Shown piece by piece: positions 44,915 to 54,564 of a stretch of 64,000 nucleotides of DNA (position 1 is its first letter; each line of letters begins with the position of its first letter). The position numbers and the translations under genes are program-made. Source of the stretch: Campylobacteraceae bacterium. GTDB lineage: Bacteria > Campylobacterota > Campylobacteria > Campylobacterales > Arcobacteraceae. The stretch covers positions 124,001 through 188,000 of the forward strand of contig JABXII010000016.1 in assembly GCA_013373175.1 (NCBI GenBank), read 5' to 3'. The notes under the pieces were generated by a model. That model saw only the letters and a list, made by a program, of their open reading frames with translations. It did no database searches and was not told where the DNA came from.

Positions 44915-46399
44915 TTATAGTATTTTAAAGAACTGTTCACTATTGCTAGAACTTATATTTTTTTGATCGAAAAAGCTTTGATCAATCTCTCTTAACTTTT
45001 TAAGTAGTGTTCTTGTGTGATTAGTTGATTCCTCTGGATATACTAAACAAAAATATTTAATAAGATTTGATCGTTTTATCCTGTTTCTATCAAAATCATA
45101 AATTAGATCTTTATACAGCTTTTTGTCTTCTTGTATTTTTGTAAAAAACTCTTTGTCCTTTGTTTTAATTGCTTCGATAAATATCTCATATATATTTTTA
45201 TCATAATCAAGTATAATATCTTTGTCATCTTCTTTGAATGGTTCATTAGCTAAGTTTATATTAACTTTGAATGATTTTAAAAATAATGCAAAATTATCAA
45301 GATCATTTTTTATATTTTGATATAAACTCTTTTTGTCATCTTCTTTTTGAATAGGTATTTCTTTTATGTCTTCTTTTATATTAAAAATAGTGTAGTTAAC
45401 CCTATTAGTATCTATGATTGGGATATATGGCTTACTTGTTGTTATGAGAGTTTGTGCAAAGATATCAACTTTTTGATATGTCTCCTTATGGTTTTGTTCT
45501 AGAAATATAATACTGTCCTCTATAACATCTTTACAGATATTTTTTGTTTTGTTATCAACACTATCGTAAGAAATATCATTAAAGTTGTAAAAAAGTTTAT
45601 CTTTGAATAATTTATCAAAATGTTTTGATTCTAAATCATTATCATCAATTTCAATGCAATATTGAAATCCAAATAAAGGTTTAATGATATCGTTAAAAAG
45701 GATATCAACGCCAGACTCTTTATTTCCTATTAGAATAAGAGCTATATTTGATTTTGTTAAGTTATTAAACATATTAGCTAGCCAATTAACAATATAATCA
45801 AACCGTTTTCTATTATGGTTAGATAAATGATAGATATAGCTAAGTATAATAGAATTCTCAGGATGATAGTTGTATATTCCCCTTTCAGTTAAAAAAGTTG
45901 TAGGTTTGAATGTATTTTTAAAAAACAAATCATTTTCTATGTAGAATTCTTCTTTTTTAGTAGGGTCAAAAATATCTTTTTGTACCATTATAAGGTCATC
46001 AATATAGATTGTGTATTTTACTTTATATTTATTTTGAGGAGTAATTAATGTGTATTCTCTTGCTTCACTATAATCATATCTTTTAATCTCAACATCTAAT
46101 CCAAATAAATTATGAAAAACAAAACCTATTTTTTTCCAAGAGCTTATTATAGTATCTCCATCAATTGATATTCTATAACATATGTCTCCATTTATATTAA
46201 ACCATATTGCGCAATTTTTATCATGAATTATATTTAAAATATCCATCATATTTATGCCAAAGCCTTTATTTAAACGATACTTATCAATCCAATTGTTTAA
46301 TTTAAATATAGGATGAATTTTATTTTCTAATTCGTATTTAAAGTTATAGTTTATATCATTGTAATATTTTGTCTCAATACCATCTATTTTAATCGCCAT
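44915..46399 (-). CDS. SF3-helicase-like replication protein with degenerate P-loop
   Basis: 494 residues, no close family recognised. The middle resembles the SF3/D5-type helicases of phages and satellites: hydrophobic strand IALILIGNKESGVDILF (219-235), then KDKLFYNFNDIS (Walker-B-like), then AQTLITTSKPYIPI (sensor-like). But the P-loop reads G225-x4-G230-V-D, where K-S/T is expected, so ATPase activity is doubtful. ATG 46399 follows AAGG with six-base spacing and is favoured over the earlier ATG. C-terminus is charged and helical. Confidence 0.5.
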   Translation of the reverse strand: MAIKIDGIETKYYNDINYNFKYELENKIHPIFKLNNWIDKYRLNKGFGINMMDILNIIHDKNCAIWFNINGDICYRISIDGDTIISSWKKIGFVFHNLFGLDVEIKRYDYSEAREYTLITPQNKYKVKYTIYIDDLIMVQKDIFDPTKKEEFYIENDLFFKNTFKPTTFLTERGIYNYHPENSIILSYIYHLSNHNRKRFDYIVNWLANMFNNLTKSNIALILIGNKESGVDILFNDIIKPLFGFQYCIEIDDNDLESKHFDKLFKDKLFYNFNDISYDSVDNKTKNICKDVIEDSIIFLEQNHKETYQKVDIFAQTLITTSKPYIPIIDTNRVNYTIFNIKEDIKEIPIQKEDDKKSLYQNIKNDLDNFALFLKSFKVNINLANEPFKEDDKDIILDYDKNIYEIFIEAIKTKDKEFFTKIQEDKKLYKDLIYDFDRNRIKRSNLIKYFCLVYPEESTNHTRTLLKKLREIDQSFFDQKNISSSNSEQFFKIL

Positions 46400-46515
46400 T
46401 CTCATCCTTAAAATAATAATCTTTATCTTTATCCTGAATTATATTTAACAATTGGTTAAGAACTTAAATTTGATATATTCTAGATGAGGTTCAATGTAAT
46501 AGTATATTTGAATAA

Positions 46516-46536
46516 AAGTGTACTATAAGTGTACTT
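46516..46536 (+). repeat. Two arm-like repeats near the right end
   Basis: AAGTGTACTA (46516-46525) and AAGTGTACTT (46527-46536), same orientation as the left-end copies, 49 bases from the attR core. GTACTTATGT here (46531-46540) also recurs at 36506-36515 near the left end. Confidence 0.62.
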
Positions 46537-46583
46537 ATGTTAAAAATGCAGGTATATATCCTAAAAAATAGATATTTCCTTTC

Positions 46584-47678
46584 CTATATAGAATAGGGCA
46601 AGAAAAGATTATTTATTAATCTATTTGATTCTAAAATCTTTGAAAGAGGTACTTTATTCTCTTTTATTAATTCATATGTTGTGTTAACTATTGTTTTAAG
46701 TTCTGTTTTTCCAAGTTGATTTCCAAATACTAAAATATTAACCCCTGAGTTAATAGCTAACTTTAGTGTTTGTTTTAAAGTATAATGATTTGCTATTGCT
46801 TTCATTTGTAAATCATCACTTACAATTAAACCCTTGAAATTTAGTTGTTCTCTTAAAAGTTTAGTATTTATATTATAAGATAGAGTTCCAGGATGATTTT
46901 TGTCAAGGTGTTTATTAAAAACATGAGCAGTCATTATCAAATCAACTTTATTTTTATCTATTAGATTTTTATATGGAGCTAATTCTTTTTTGTTCCAAGT
47001 ATTTGATATATCTACAAAACCTTTGTGGGAATCACTTTTTGAAGAACCATGACCTGGAAAATGTTTTAAAACAGAATAAATGCCATTTCTCTTTTGTTCT
47101 TCTATAAATATTTGTGCTATTTTGGAAACTTCTTTACTATCTTTTGAATATGATCTTTCAAGTTTATTTATTACATAGTTATCTTTGTTTATGTTCAAAT
47201 CAACTACAGGAGCAAAGTTTAAGTTAAACCCATAAGTTTTTAACTCCTTTGCTAAGTTTGAGTAGATAGTTTTTATTTCATCTTTTGGTTTTTTAGAAAT
47301 TTTTTTTGCACTAGGGTATGAAGTAAAGCCATTCTTTGTATTTAGTCTTTGAACTTTGCCACCTTCTTGGTCTATAGAAATAAACATTTTATAATCAGAA
47401 TAGTTTTGAATACTTGAAGTCAAAGTTTTAAGCTGGGTAGGGTTCTTTATATTTTTTATTTTCTTTGTTTTATAATTTTTACTAAATAAAATTACTCCAC
47501 CAAGATTGTAGTTTTTTATATCATTTTTTAATTGAGTATTTAAAGAAAAACTATCAAAACCTAAAATGATAGTTCTTCCAATAAGTTTCTTTATCTCTTC
47601 TTCTGTGTAGTTTTCTTTTGCTACTAAAGAAGAGAATAAAAAAGAAACTAATACAAGAAGTTTAAATAACTGTACCAT
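46584..47678 (-). CDS. nagZ: Beta-N-acetylhexosaminidase (GH3, NagZ-like)
   Basis: 364 residues with an N-terminal signal-like segment (LLVLVSFLFSSLVA), so it may be periplasmic unlike enteric NagZ. Family motifs: ISIDQEGGKVQRL, the catalytic-loop KHFPGHGSSKSDSH and nucleophile aspartate in IVSDDLQMKAI. It would release GlcNAc from peptidoglycan fragments. Its last codons lie in the attR core of the element; the same sequence at attL also ends in a stop (TAA), so integration did not alter the protein. ATG 47678 overlaps the GGDEF gene by 17 bases. Confidence 0.9.
   Translation of the reverse strand: MVQLFKLLVLVSFLFSSLVAKENYTEEEIKKLIGRTIILGFDSFSLNTQLKNDIKNYNLGGVILFSKNYKTKKIKNIKNPTQLKTLTSSIQNYSDYKMFISIDQEGGKVQRLNTKNGFTSYPSAKKISKKPKDEIKTIYSNLAKELKTYGFNLNFAPVVDLNINKDNYVINKLERSYSKDSKEVSKIAQIFIEEQKRNGIYSVLKHFPGHGSSKSDSHKGFVDISNTWNKKELAPYKNLIDKNKVDLIMTAHVFNKHLDKNHPGTLSYNINTKLLREQLNFKGLIVSDDLQMKAIANHYTLKQTLKLAINSGVNILVFGNQLGKTELKTIVNTTYELIKENKVPLSKILESNRLINNLFLPYSI
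46585..46606 (+). repeat. attR core repeat
   Basis: TATATAGAATAGG, then G, then CAAGAAAA. On the plus strand it still reads YRIGQEK and continues to IIY-stop (46607-46618), the original end of the TIGR02757 gene. On the minus strand it encodes the last residues of NagZ (FLPYSI). Confidence 0.88.
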
Positions 47679-48924
47679 CTTCAATTATAATCTTATTTCT
47701 TCCACCTTCTTTTGCTTCATAAAGTAGCATATCAGCTTTCTGAATAGCATTTTCATATGAAGAGTGGTTATTTCTGATTGCAACACCAGCAGAGAATGTT
47801 ACATGTATTTTCTCTTTTTTATAAATAAAGTCATTGTCATTGATAATTGTTTTGATTCTCTTTAGGTACTTAAGAAGTTCTCTTTTTAGATTAAAGTGAA
47901 CGATTGCAACAAACTCTTCTCCACCATATCTTCCTACAATATCAAACTCTCTTGTATTTTTATTTAAAACCTTAGCAAAAGTAGAAAGTATAATATCTCC
48001 TGCTTGGTGTCCATGAGTATCATTAATATTTTTGAAGTGGTCTAAGTCAAAGAATATAATTGCATATTGTGTATTATTTCTATCAAATTCGCTTTCTATC
48101 TTTTTGATAGCTTCTTCATAAGCTCCTCTTGTTAAAACTCCAGTTAAATGGTCTTTTGCACTTTGTTCTCTTGTTTTATTAAGTTCTTCTTCTAATTTTT
48201 TTACTTTTTGTTCTAGGGATTCAACTTCTGATTTCCCAGAAGATAGTTTTTCTCCCACATGAGACATTTCACTTTCTATTGTTAAAGCAGCATCAATAAG
48301 TTTTGTTTGAAGTTCTGATAGTTCTTCAAATCCATTTGATTTTTGCATATCAATAGACTCGATTTGTGTTTTTATATTAGAAACCTCTTGTGAACCTTTT
48401 CCACTACTATGAATAGCATCGTTAAAGTATTGACCCATAAGTGTAAGTAGTTTTGCAATATCAGAAGTTTTTTGCTTAACTACTCTTTTATCAGCTTCAA
48501 ATCTTTTTGTAATAAACTCTTGCATCTCTTTTTGAATATCTTCTTCAAATAAAAGTGCAGGGGAATTACCTATTTTAATAGAGAAGTTTTTTAGATTTTC
48601 GTCTACATCAATACTAATTGAAGGAGTAACTGCTTCTTGGAATAGTTTTGCTAAAGAGTTAACATTATCTTTTGAAACTCTATTAAGTAAAATAGGAATC
48701 ATATCTTCAAAAGTTTGAATACCCTTTGACTCTATTTCAATTTGTTCATTTTTACTAAGTTTGCTTATTAGTTCTTTGAACTGTTCACACTCTTTAATTG
48801 AAAATTTGTAAGTTTTAGAAACATTACAAAACTCTTTATGATATTCATTCGGTGTAGCATCAAGACCTTTTTTCTTTATATTTATTAAAGTTTCTTTTAC
48901 TATGCTATTTATGTTTTTTTCCAT
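47662..48924 (-). CDS. Diguanylate cyclase (GGDEF)
   Basis: 420 residues, no membrane helix. A helical N-terminal region (1-230, with coiled coil near 205-250) precedes a GGDEF domain with the active site RYGGEEF and the inhibitory site RxxD (REFD) five residues before it, so feedback by c-di-GMP is expected. It makes c-di-GMP. The end overlaps nagZ; co-transcription is likely. Confidence 0.92.
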   Translation of the reverse strand: MEKNINSIVKETLINIKKKGLDATPNEYHKEFCNVSKTYKFSIKECEQFKELISKLSKNEQIEIESKGIQTFEDMIPILLNRVSKDNVNSLAKLFQEAVTPSISIDVDENLKNFSIKIGNSPALLFEEDIQKEMQEFITKRFEADKRVVKQKTSDIAKLLTLMGQYFNDAIHSSGKGSQEVSNIKTQIESIDMQKSNGFEELSELQTKLIDAALTIESEMSHVGEKLSSGKSEVESLEQKVKKLEEELNKTREQSAKDHLTGVLTRGAYEEAIKKIESEFDRNNTQYAIIFFDLDHFKNINDTHGHQAGDIILSTFAKVLNKNTREFDIVGRYGGEEFVAIVHFNLKRELLKYLKRIKTIINDNDFIYKKEKIHVTFSAGVAIRNNHSSYENAIQKADMLLYEAKEGGRNKIIIEDGTVI

Positions 48925-48958
48925 ATTTACTATTCCTAGTTTTAGTATCTATAAAGTT

Positions 48959-49402
48959 TTATCCTAATAGTTTCTTGGTCATTTCATTAATTCTTTTTCC
49001 ATCTGCAACACCAGTAAGTTTTTTAGAAGCAGTTCCCATAACTTTACCCATATCTTTTATTGTTGTTGCACCAACTTCTGAAATAATCTCTTTCATTGCA
49101 GCTTCAAGTTCTTCATCTGATAGTTGTTTAGGCATATACTCTTTGAAAATATCTACTTGTTCTTGCTCTTTTTCAACTAAGTCATCTCTTGAAGCCTCTT
49201 TATACTGAGCGATAGACTCTTCTCTTTGTTTGATTCCTTTTTGAATAAGCTTTAAAACATCTTCATCTGATAACTCTTTTCTTTCATCTACTTCAATTTG
49301 TTTAATCATTGTATTTATAGATCTAATAGAGTCTCTTTTTGCTATATTTTTTTCTCTCATAGCTAACTTTAAATCATCTTTTAATTTTTGTTTTAAACTC
49401 AT
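48959..49402 (-). CDS. GatB/YqeY domain protein
   Basis: 147 residues. SLKQKLKDDLKLAMREKNIAKRDSIR and FKEYMPKQLSDEEL, ending in KDMGKVMGTASKKLTGVADGKRI, are typical of the YqeY family, related to the tRNA-binding tail of GatB. Its cellular role is unsettled. Confidence 0.9.
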   Translation of the reverse strand: MSLKQKLKDDLKLAMREKNIAKRDSIRSINTMIKQIEVDERKELSDEDVLKLIQKGIKQREESIAQYKEASRDDLVEKEQEQVDIFKEYMPKQLSDEELEAAMKEIISEVGATTIKDMGKVMGTASKKLTGVADGKRINEMTKKLLG

Positions 49403-49453
49403 AAAATTTCCTTATCAATTATTTATATTTCATTATATCTTAACTATTTTGAA

Positions 49454-51415
49454 CTACTTGTTAAAACTTTCTACAAGTTCTTCAAGCTCTAAAAATCTCT
49501 CAACCTTTTGTTCATATAGCTCTTCTAGTTCTTCTAACTCTTTTGAAACAGCTACTATTCCTTTTTGTTCATAACAAGAAGGAGTTGCTAGACATTCATT
49601 TATAGCTTCTATTTTTTCTTCAAGTTCTTCTATCTCTTTTGGTAAAGAGTCATAGTCTCTTTGGTCTTTATATGATAGTTTTGTTTGTTTTTTTTCTTTG
49701 TTTGTTAACTTTGTATTAGAGGAGTTGTTCTCTTGTTTTGAGCTTTCTTTTTCTAGTGCATCTAGTTCTTTTAACTCTTTTTCTATTTCTAAATACTCTG
49801 TATAAGGTTGGAAACTTTCTTCAACTATTCCATTATAACCTTTAAAAACAAATAGTTTTTTAGCAATCTTATCTACAAAATATCTATCGTGAGATACAAA
49901 AATAAGTGCCCCTTGGAAGTTTTGTAAATACTCTTCTAAAATATTAATTGTAGGAATATCTAAATCATTTGTTGGCTCATCAAGAATAAGGCAATCAACT
50001 TTTTTAGTAAATAAAAGAGCAAGGGCAACTCTATTTTTTTCTCCACCACTTAAAACACCAATTTTTTTATCTAAATATTCCCTTGGGAAAAGGAAGTTCT
50101 TTAAGTATCCAAATACATGCATAGTTCTTCCATCGTCTAAAATAACTCTATCTCCACCGTTTGGACAGAAAGTTTCCATAAGGTTTTTAGAATCATCTAG
50201 CATATCTCTTTGTTGGTCAAAGTAACCTATGTTGAAATCACCTTTTTTTAGTCTACCACTATCTATTTCAAGCTTTTCCATAAAGATTTTAAGTAGAGTT
50301 GATTTTCCACTTCCATTTGGACCAACAATAGCAATAGTATCTTTTTGTAAAATTCTAGTGGTAAAATCTTTGATTAACTCTTTTTCACCTAAAGATATAT
50401 GAATATTGTCTAACTCATAAAGCATCTTTTTCTTGTTTCTTTGTTTTTCTTCACTATTAAATGCTTTTTGTTCTCTTTGAAGTTCTATACTCATCTTTTT
50501 TATGGCTGCCGGATTTGATTTTGCTTTCTTTTTTAAATCAAAATATTCGGCTTTTCTTCTTTCATTTCTCTTTCTTCTAGCAGTAACACCTCTTTGCATC
50601 CAGTGAGCTTCTCTTTTTACTAATCTAAGAAGATTTTCATGGTCTTTTTGCATATTTTCTAGCATCTGTTGCTTTTGCTCTAAGTATGAAGAATAACCTC
50701 CATCAAACCTTTTTAGGTTTCCACCTTCAACTTCTACAACTGAAGTTGCAATATTATCAATAAAATATCTATCGTGAGAAATGAAAAGTAAAGTAAAGTT
50801 ATTCTTTAAAAGTAAACTCTCTAAAAACTCTACCATATATACATCAAGGTGGTTTGTTGGCTCATCTAAAAGTAATACATCAGGTTTTTTAAGAAGAAGT
50901 CCAGCTAAGCTAACTCTTCTTTGCTCTCCACCACTTAAAAGGTTTACATCTTTGTGTTCATACTGCTTTAGTTGAAACTCTTTTAATACTCTTTCAATAG
51001 TATTATCTAAATCCCAAGCATTGTGAAAATCAATATAAGTTGCAAGCTCACTTTGTCTTTTTAATAACTCTTTATTTTCATAATCAGTTGCTAGTTTTAA
51101 AGTTAATTCTTCATACTCTTTTTTTGCACTTTTAATCTCTGCAAGTTGCTCTTCAATTGCATCTCTTACTTTTAGACCTGTTTTAAACTTTGGTTGTTGG
51201 TCAAGCATTTCTATTTTTAAAGACTTATCAATAGAAAGCTCTCCATTGTCAGGCTCAACTTGATTCATGATGATTTTAAATAGTGTTGATTTACCTTGTC
51301 CATTTTGACCAATAACAGCTATTCTTTGACCCTCAAGTAGTGTAAAGTTTACATCTTTTAGTATTGTTTTTACGTCATATTGTTTTGAAATATTTTGTAA
51401 ATCTATTAATGCCAT
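49454..51415 (-). CDS. ABC-F family ATPase (Uup-like)
   Basis: 653 residues with two ABC cassettes on one chain and no membrane domain: Walker A GQNGQGKST and GPNGSGKST, signatures LLSGGEQRRV and VLSGGEKNRV, Walker B LLLDEPTNHLD and LILDEPTNDLD. A linker rich in arginine (about 275-330) and a C-terminal coiled coil (about 560-650) fit the Uup branch of ribosome-associated ABC-F proteins. Confidence 0.93.
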   Translation of the reverse strand: MALIDLQNISKQYDVKTILKDVNFTLLEGQRIAVIGQNGQGKSTLFKIIMNQVEPDNGELSIDKSLKIEMLDQQPKFKTGLKVRDAIEEQLAEIKSAKKEYEELTLKLATDYENKELLKRQSELATYIDFHNAWDLDNTIERVLKEFQLKQYEHKDVNLLSGGEQRRVSLAGLLLKKPDVLLLDEPTNHLDVYMVEFLESLLLKNNFTLLFISHDRYFIDNIATSVVEVEGGNLKRFDGGYSSYLEQKQQMLENMQKDHENLLRLVKREAHWMQRGVTARRKRNERRKAEYFDLKKKAKSNPAAIKKMSIELQREQKAFNSEEKQRNKKKMLYELDNIHISLGEKELIKDFTTRILQKDTIAIVGPNGSGKSTLLKIFMEKLEIDSGRLKKGDFNIGYFDQQRDMLDDSKNLMETFCPNGGDRVILDDGRTMHVFGYLKNFLFPREYLDKKIGVLSGGEKNRVALALLFTKKVDCLILDEPTNDLDIPTINILEEYLQNFQGALIFVSHDRYFVDKIAKKLFVFKGYNGIVEESFQPYTEYLEIEKELKELDALEKESSKQENNSSNTKLTNKEKKQTKLSYKDQRDYDSLPKEIEELEEKIEAINECLATPSCYEQKGIVAVSKELEELEELYEQKVERFLELEELVESFNK

Positions 51416-51594
51416 AAGTTCTTAATTCTCCTAAGACTTTTTATTCTTCTAAGTCTTTTATATAATCTATTTAAAGGTAGATATAATAGCTAAAAAGTAG
51501 TTAAAATTGCACATTATAAAGCTTTGCAATAATATACTATGAGAAGTTGGAAAAATTTAGTAAAATATAAAGAAATTATTAATAAGCAATTAAG

Positions 51595-52374
51595 ATGGAT
51601 AAATTTATATATAAAAATAATAAATTAGGTATTACAGCACTTTCTGCAAAAATGAATAAATTTTCTTATAAAAAACATGCTCATGAAGAGTATGCTATAG
51701 GTGTTACTTTAAGAGGGGTTCAAGAGTATAAATTAGAGGGTTGGTCAAAAGCTTCTTATGCAAATGGTGTTATGTTATTTAATCCCGAACAAGTTCATGA
51801 TGGTAAAGCAGGGCACTACAAAGAAGGAATTGATTATATTATGCTTTATATTAAACCAGAACTATTTTTAGAAGGTATTTGTAAAAAGGATATAGTAACT
51901 TTTTCTGAACCAATTGTGTATAAAGATAAATTAAAATCTGATATTTTGAATCTTTCAAAAGCAGTTTTAAATGGATATGATGATGCCTTATGCAATGAAT
52001 TATATTTGGAATTAGTTGACAACTTTTCATCTAAAGAGTTTTTATCAACTTATAAAAATGAAAATCAAATTATTAAAAAAGCAAAAGAGATGATATATTA
52101 TGAACTTGATAATGTTTTGTATTTAGAAGATATTTCAAAGCAATTAAGTTTATCAAAGTTTGAATTTATACGACTTTTTAAAGCAAATACAGGAATAACA
52201 CCATATCAATTCTTTCTAAATGCAAAAGTAGTTCATTCTAAAAGATATTTAGAAATTACAAAAGATATTTATGGTGCAGTTGTAGAGTTTGGTTTTACTG
52301 ATCTTTCTCATTATAATAGAAACTTTAAAAAAGTGTATGGACTTACTCCCTTACAGTATATTTCTCAACTTTGA
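51595..52374 (+). CDS. AraC-family transcriptional regulator
   Basis: 259 residues. An N-terminal cupin-like sensing domain (HAHEEYAIGVTLRG, about 25-90) and a C-terminal double helix-turn-helix, LEDISKQLSLSKFEFIRLFK and FTDLSHYNRNFKKVYGLTPLQY. The ligand and targets are not evident. It is isolated and convergent with the cyclase gene. Confidence 0.9.
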   Translation: MDKFIYKNNKLGITALSAKMNKFSYKKHAHEEYAIGVTLRGVQEYKLEGWSKASYANGVMLFNPEQVHDGKAGHYKEGIDYIMLYIKPELFLEGICKKDIVTFSEPIVYKDKLKSDILNLSKAVLNGYDDALCNELYLELVDNFSSKEFLSTYKNENQIIKKAKEMIYYELDNVLYLEDISKQLSLSKFEFIRLFKANTGITPYQFFLNAKVVHSKRYLEITKDIYGAVVEFGFTDLSHYNRNFKKVYGLTPLQYISQL

Positions 52375-52383
52375 CAAGGATTT

Positions 52384-54564
52384 TTAAGCTTTAGTATTGT
52401 GTTGATAAACTCCATTGAAGTCTTTTGGTGGATTTAAAATAAACTCTTTACATCTTTCTATATAAATATTATATATCTTTTTATTTGATTTGTTTTCATT
52501 ATTTTCTAAATCCTCAAATATCTTTAGTGCTTCTTTAAAATTTGAATCTTTATATAGTTTTATTGCTTTATGATACAAGTCTAGTTCTTTTTGTAATACT
52601 TCATTTGCTTTCCCAAAATCAATAACTTGCCAAATCTCTATAGGTTTACTTTTACCTTTTACTGTAACATAATCTAAAAACCTAAAGATATACTCTTCAT
52701 TTAACTTTTCTTTTGTGAAGTTTGAAATATTTAACTTAGAATCATAATATTTACAAAGGGATTCTAATCTTGCCCCTAGGTTAATAGTATCTCCAATAAC
52801 TGTGTAGTCACTTCTTAAAGAACTTCCCATCTCTCCAACAATTGCTACTCCTGTATTTAATCCAATTCCAATATCTATTAAAGGTTTATTCTCTTTTTTA
52901 AGTCTATCATTTAAAGGTTCAAGTTCTTTTATTTGGTATAAAGAAGCACTAACAGCTTTGTCTGCATGATTTTTTACATCAGCAGGTGCATTCCAATATG
53001 CCATAATTGCATCACCAATATATTTATCAATAGTTCCTTCAAACTTTGTAATAATATTACTCATAGGTTCCATATATTGATTTAGATATGAAATAAGTTT
53101 TTTAGCATCATTCATTTGTTCTGAAATATTTGTAAAGCCTCTTACATCACTAAAAAATACTGTTACTTCTTTTTCCATAGCTTGAAACTCAGTACTATCA
53201 ATATTTTTAAGTAGATTATCCATTACTTCTTTTGATACTTTTGCTGCAAATTTCTTTTTTATAGCTTCTTCTTGTTTTATTTCATAAAAATAGTCAAATA
53301 AAGTTGCAACAATAGCTGCAAAAATAATTGTAACCAATGGAAAAAATATATTTAAAACAATTCCATAGGTGAATAAAACATGATAAGTAAAAACTGTAAA
53401 ACTTCCTAATAAAAGAACAGTTCCTAAAGGATTAAACCAAAAAGGAGTATAAGTAATGATAAGTACTGTGATTATAGAAAGTAAAAATATTAAAGTTATA
53501 TTTGCTCCATCTATCCAAGAAGCTTTATAGATAAAATCGCCTTTTATAATATTATCAATAACATTTGCATGAACTTCTACTCCTGGGTAAACAGATTCAA
53601 AAGGAGTTGCTCTTAAATCAAGTAAACCAGCTGCTGAGGTTCCAATAAGTGCAATTTTGCCTTCTAACTCTTTTTTGTCTATTTTATTTTCATAAATATC
53701 AATTGCAGAGTAGTATTTGAAGTTTCCTTCTTTCCCTCTAAAATTAACTAAAATTCTTCCATATCTATCAGTTGGAATTTTCAAGTCTCCTAAAGAGATA
53801 TTTGCAATTCCTTGTTCATCATAATTAACAACTACTTTTCTTGTTTGTGTTAGTATTCTTAAAACTTCAAGGGATAAAGAAGGATAAATCATATCGTCAT
53901 AAGAGATTATAAGAGGTACACTTCTTACAATTCCAGAGTTATCTGGAATATTGTTAAAGAAACCACTACTATAAGAGTTGTTTTGTAAAAGAGGAATATT
54001 TAATATCGTTCCGTGGGCTTTTATTAAAGAACTATCTCCTAATTGTTTATTCTTTTCAACAAATATTGCAGGTATTTCAGGGGAACCTTGTGTTAAATGC
54101 TTTTTTTCTTCTAGTTCAAAGATATAACCAAGTATTGTTGGTGTGTTTGCTATAGTTTTTGCAAAATCCAAATCATAGTTTGGTATATTTTCTCTTTGAA
54201 TATTATACTCTTCAAATATTTTATGGGGAGAACTATTGTCTTCTTCTGCAAAAACAATATCAAAGGCAATTAATCCAATATCATTTTGAGTAAGATTTTC
54301 TAAAATTTTAGTGATTTTATTTCTTTGCCAAGGCCATTGACCTAAGCTATTTAGTGATTTTTCATCAATATCTATAATAATTACATTATCAGTATTTGGA
54401 ATTTCACCTCTTATATTAAAAAGAGTATCTCTTAGTCTATTATCAATAGAATCAGGTAATTTAGGAAAAAAGATATAAAAAGCTGAAGAAAAAATAGCAA
54501 TAAAAATTGATACTAAAAAATATAGTAAAAACTTTTTTATTGCTTTTTTCTTATGCTTATTCAT
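52384..54564 (-). CDS. CHASE2-domain adenylate/guanylate cyclase
   Basis: 726 residues: N-terminal helix, an extracytoplasmic CHASE2 domain (about 40-330; VIIIDIDEKSLNSLGQWPW), three membrane helices (about 345-420), then a class III cyclase domain with FFSDVRGFTNISE (metal aspartates), YIGDAIMAYW and DYTVIGDTINLGARLE. The C-terminus looks like a short helical tail. It makes cAMP or cGMP. Its start overlaps the stop of the HD-GYP fusion gene (TAATG), so the two are coupled. Confidence 0.9.
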   Translation of the reverse strand: MNKHKKKAIKKFLLYFLVSIFIAIFSSAFYIFFPKLPDSIDNRLRDTLFNIRGEIPNTDNVIIIDIDEKSLNSLGQWPWQRNKITKILENLTQNDIGLIAFDIVFAEEDNSSPHKIFEEYNIQRENIPNYDLDFAKTIANTPTILGYIFELEEKKHLTQGSPEIPAIFVEKNKQLGDSSLIKAHGTILNIPLLQNNSYSSGFFNNIPDNSGIVRSVPLIISYDDMIYPSLSLEVLRILTQTRKVVVNYDEQGIANISLGDLKIPTDRYGRILVNFRGKEGNFKYYSAIDIYENKIDKKELEGKIALIGTSAAGLLDLRATPFESVYPGVEVHANVIDNIIKGDFIYKASWIDGANITLIFLLSIITVLIITYTPFWFNPLGTVLLLGSFTVFTYHVLFTYGIVLNIFFPLVTIIFAAIVATLFDYFYEIKQEEAIKKKFAAKVSKEVMDNLLKNIDSTEFQAMEKEVTVFFSDVRGFTNISEQMNDAKKLISYLNQYMEPMSNIITKFEGTIDKYIGDAIMAYWNAPADVKNHADKAVSASLYQIKELEPLNDRLKKENKPLIDIGIGLNTGVAIVGEMGSSLRSDYTVIGDTINLGARLESLCKYYDSKLNISNFTKEKLNEEYIFRFLDYVTVKGKSKPIEIWQVIDFGKANEVLQKELDLYHKAIKLYKDSNFKEALKIFEDLENNENKSNKKIYNIYIERCKEFILNPPKDFNGVYQHNTKA

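Larger units (their letters stand above)
36452..46606. mobile_element. Integrated element, about 10.15 kb, with integrase and defence-like cargo
   Basis: Bounded by a 22-base direct repeat with one mismatch (36452-36473 and 46585-46606). Contents in order: tyrosine integrase, a leftward receiver-kinase/histidine kinase/ATPase operon, a 26-residue protein, a broken second recombinase, an HTH protein, a Rep-like protein, an SF3-helicase-like protein. No capsid, conjugation or Zot-like gene is present, so it is a satellite- or plasmid-like integrative element; transfer would need outside help. Boundaries are read directly; mobility is inference. Confidence 0.88.
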
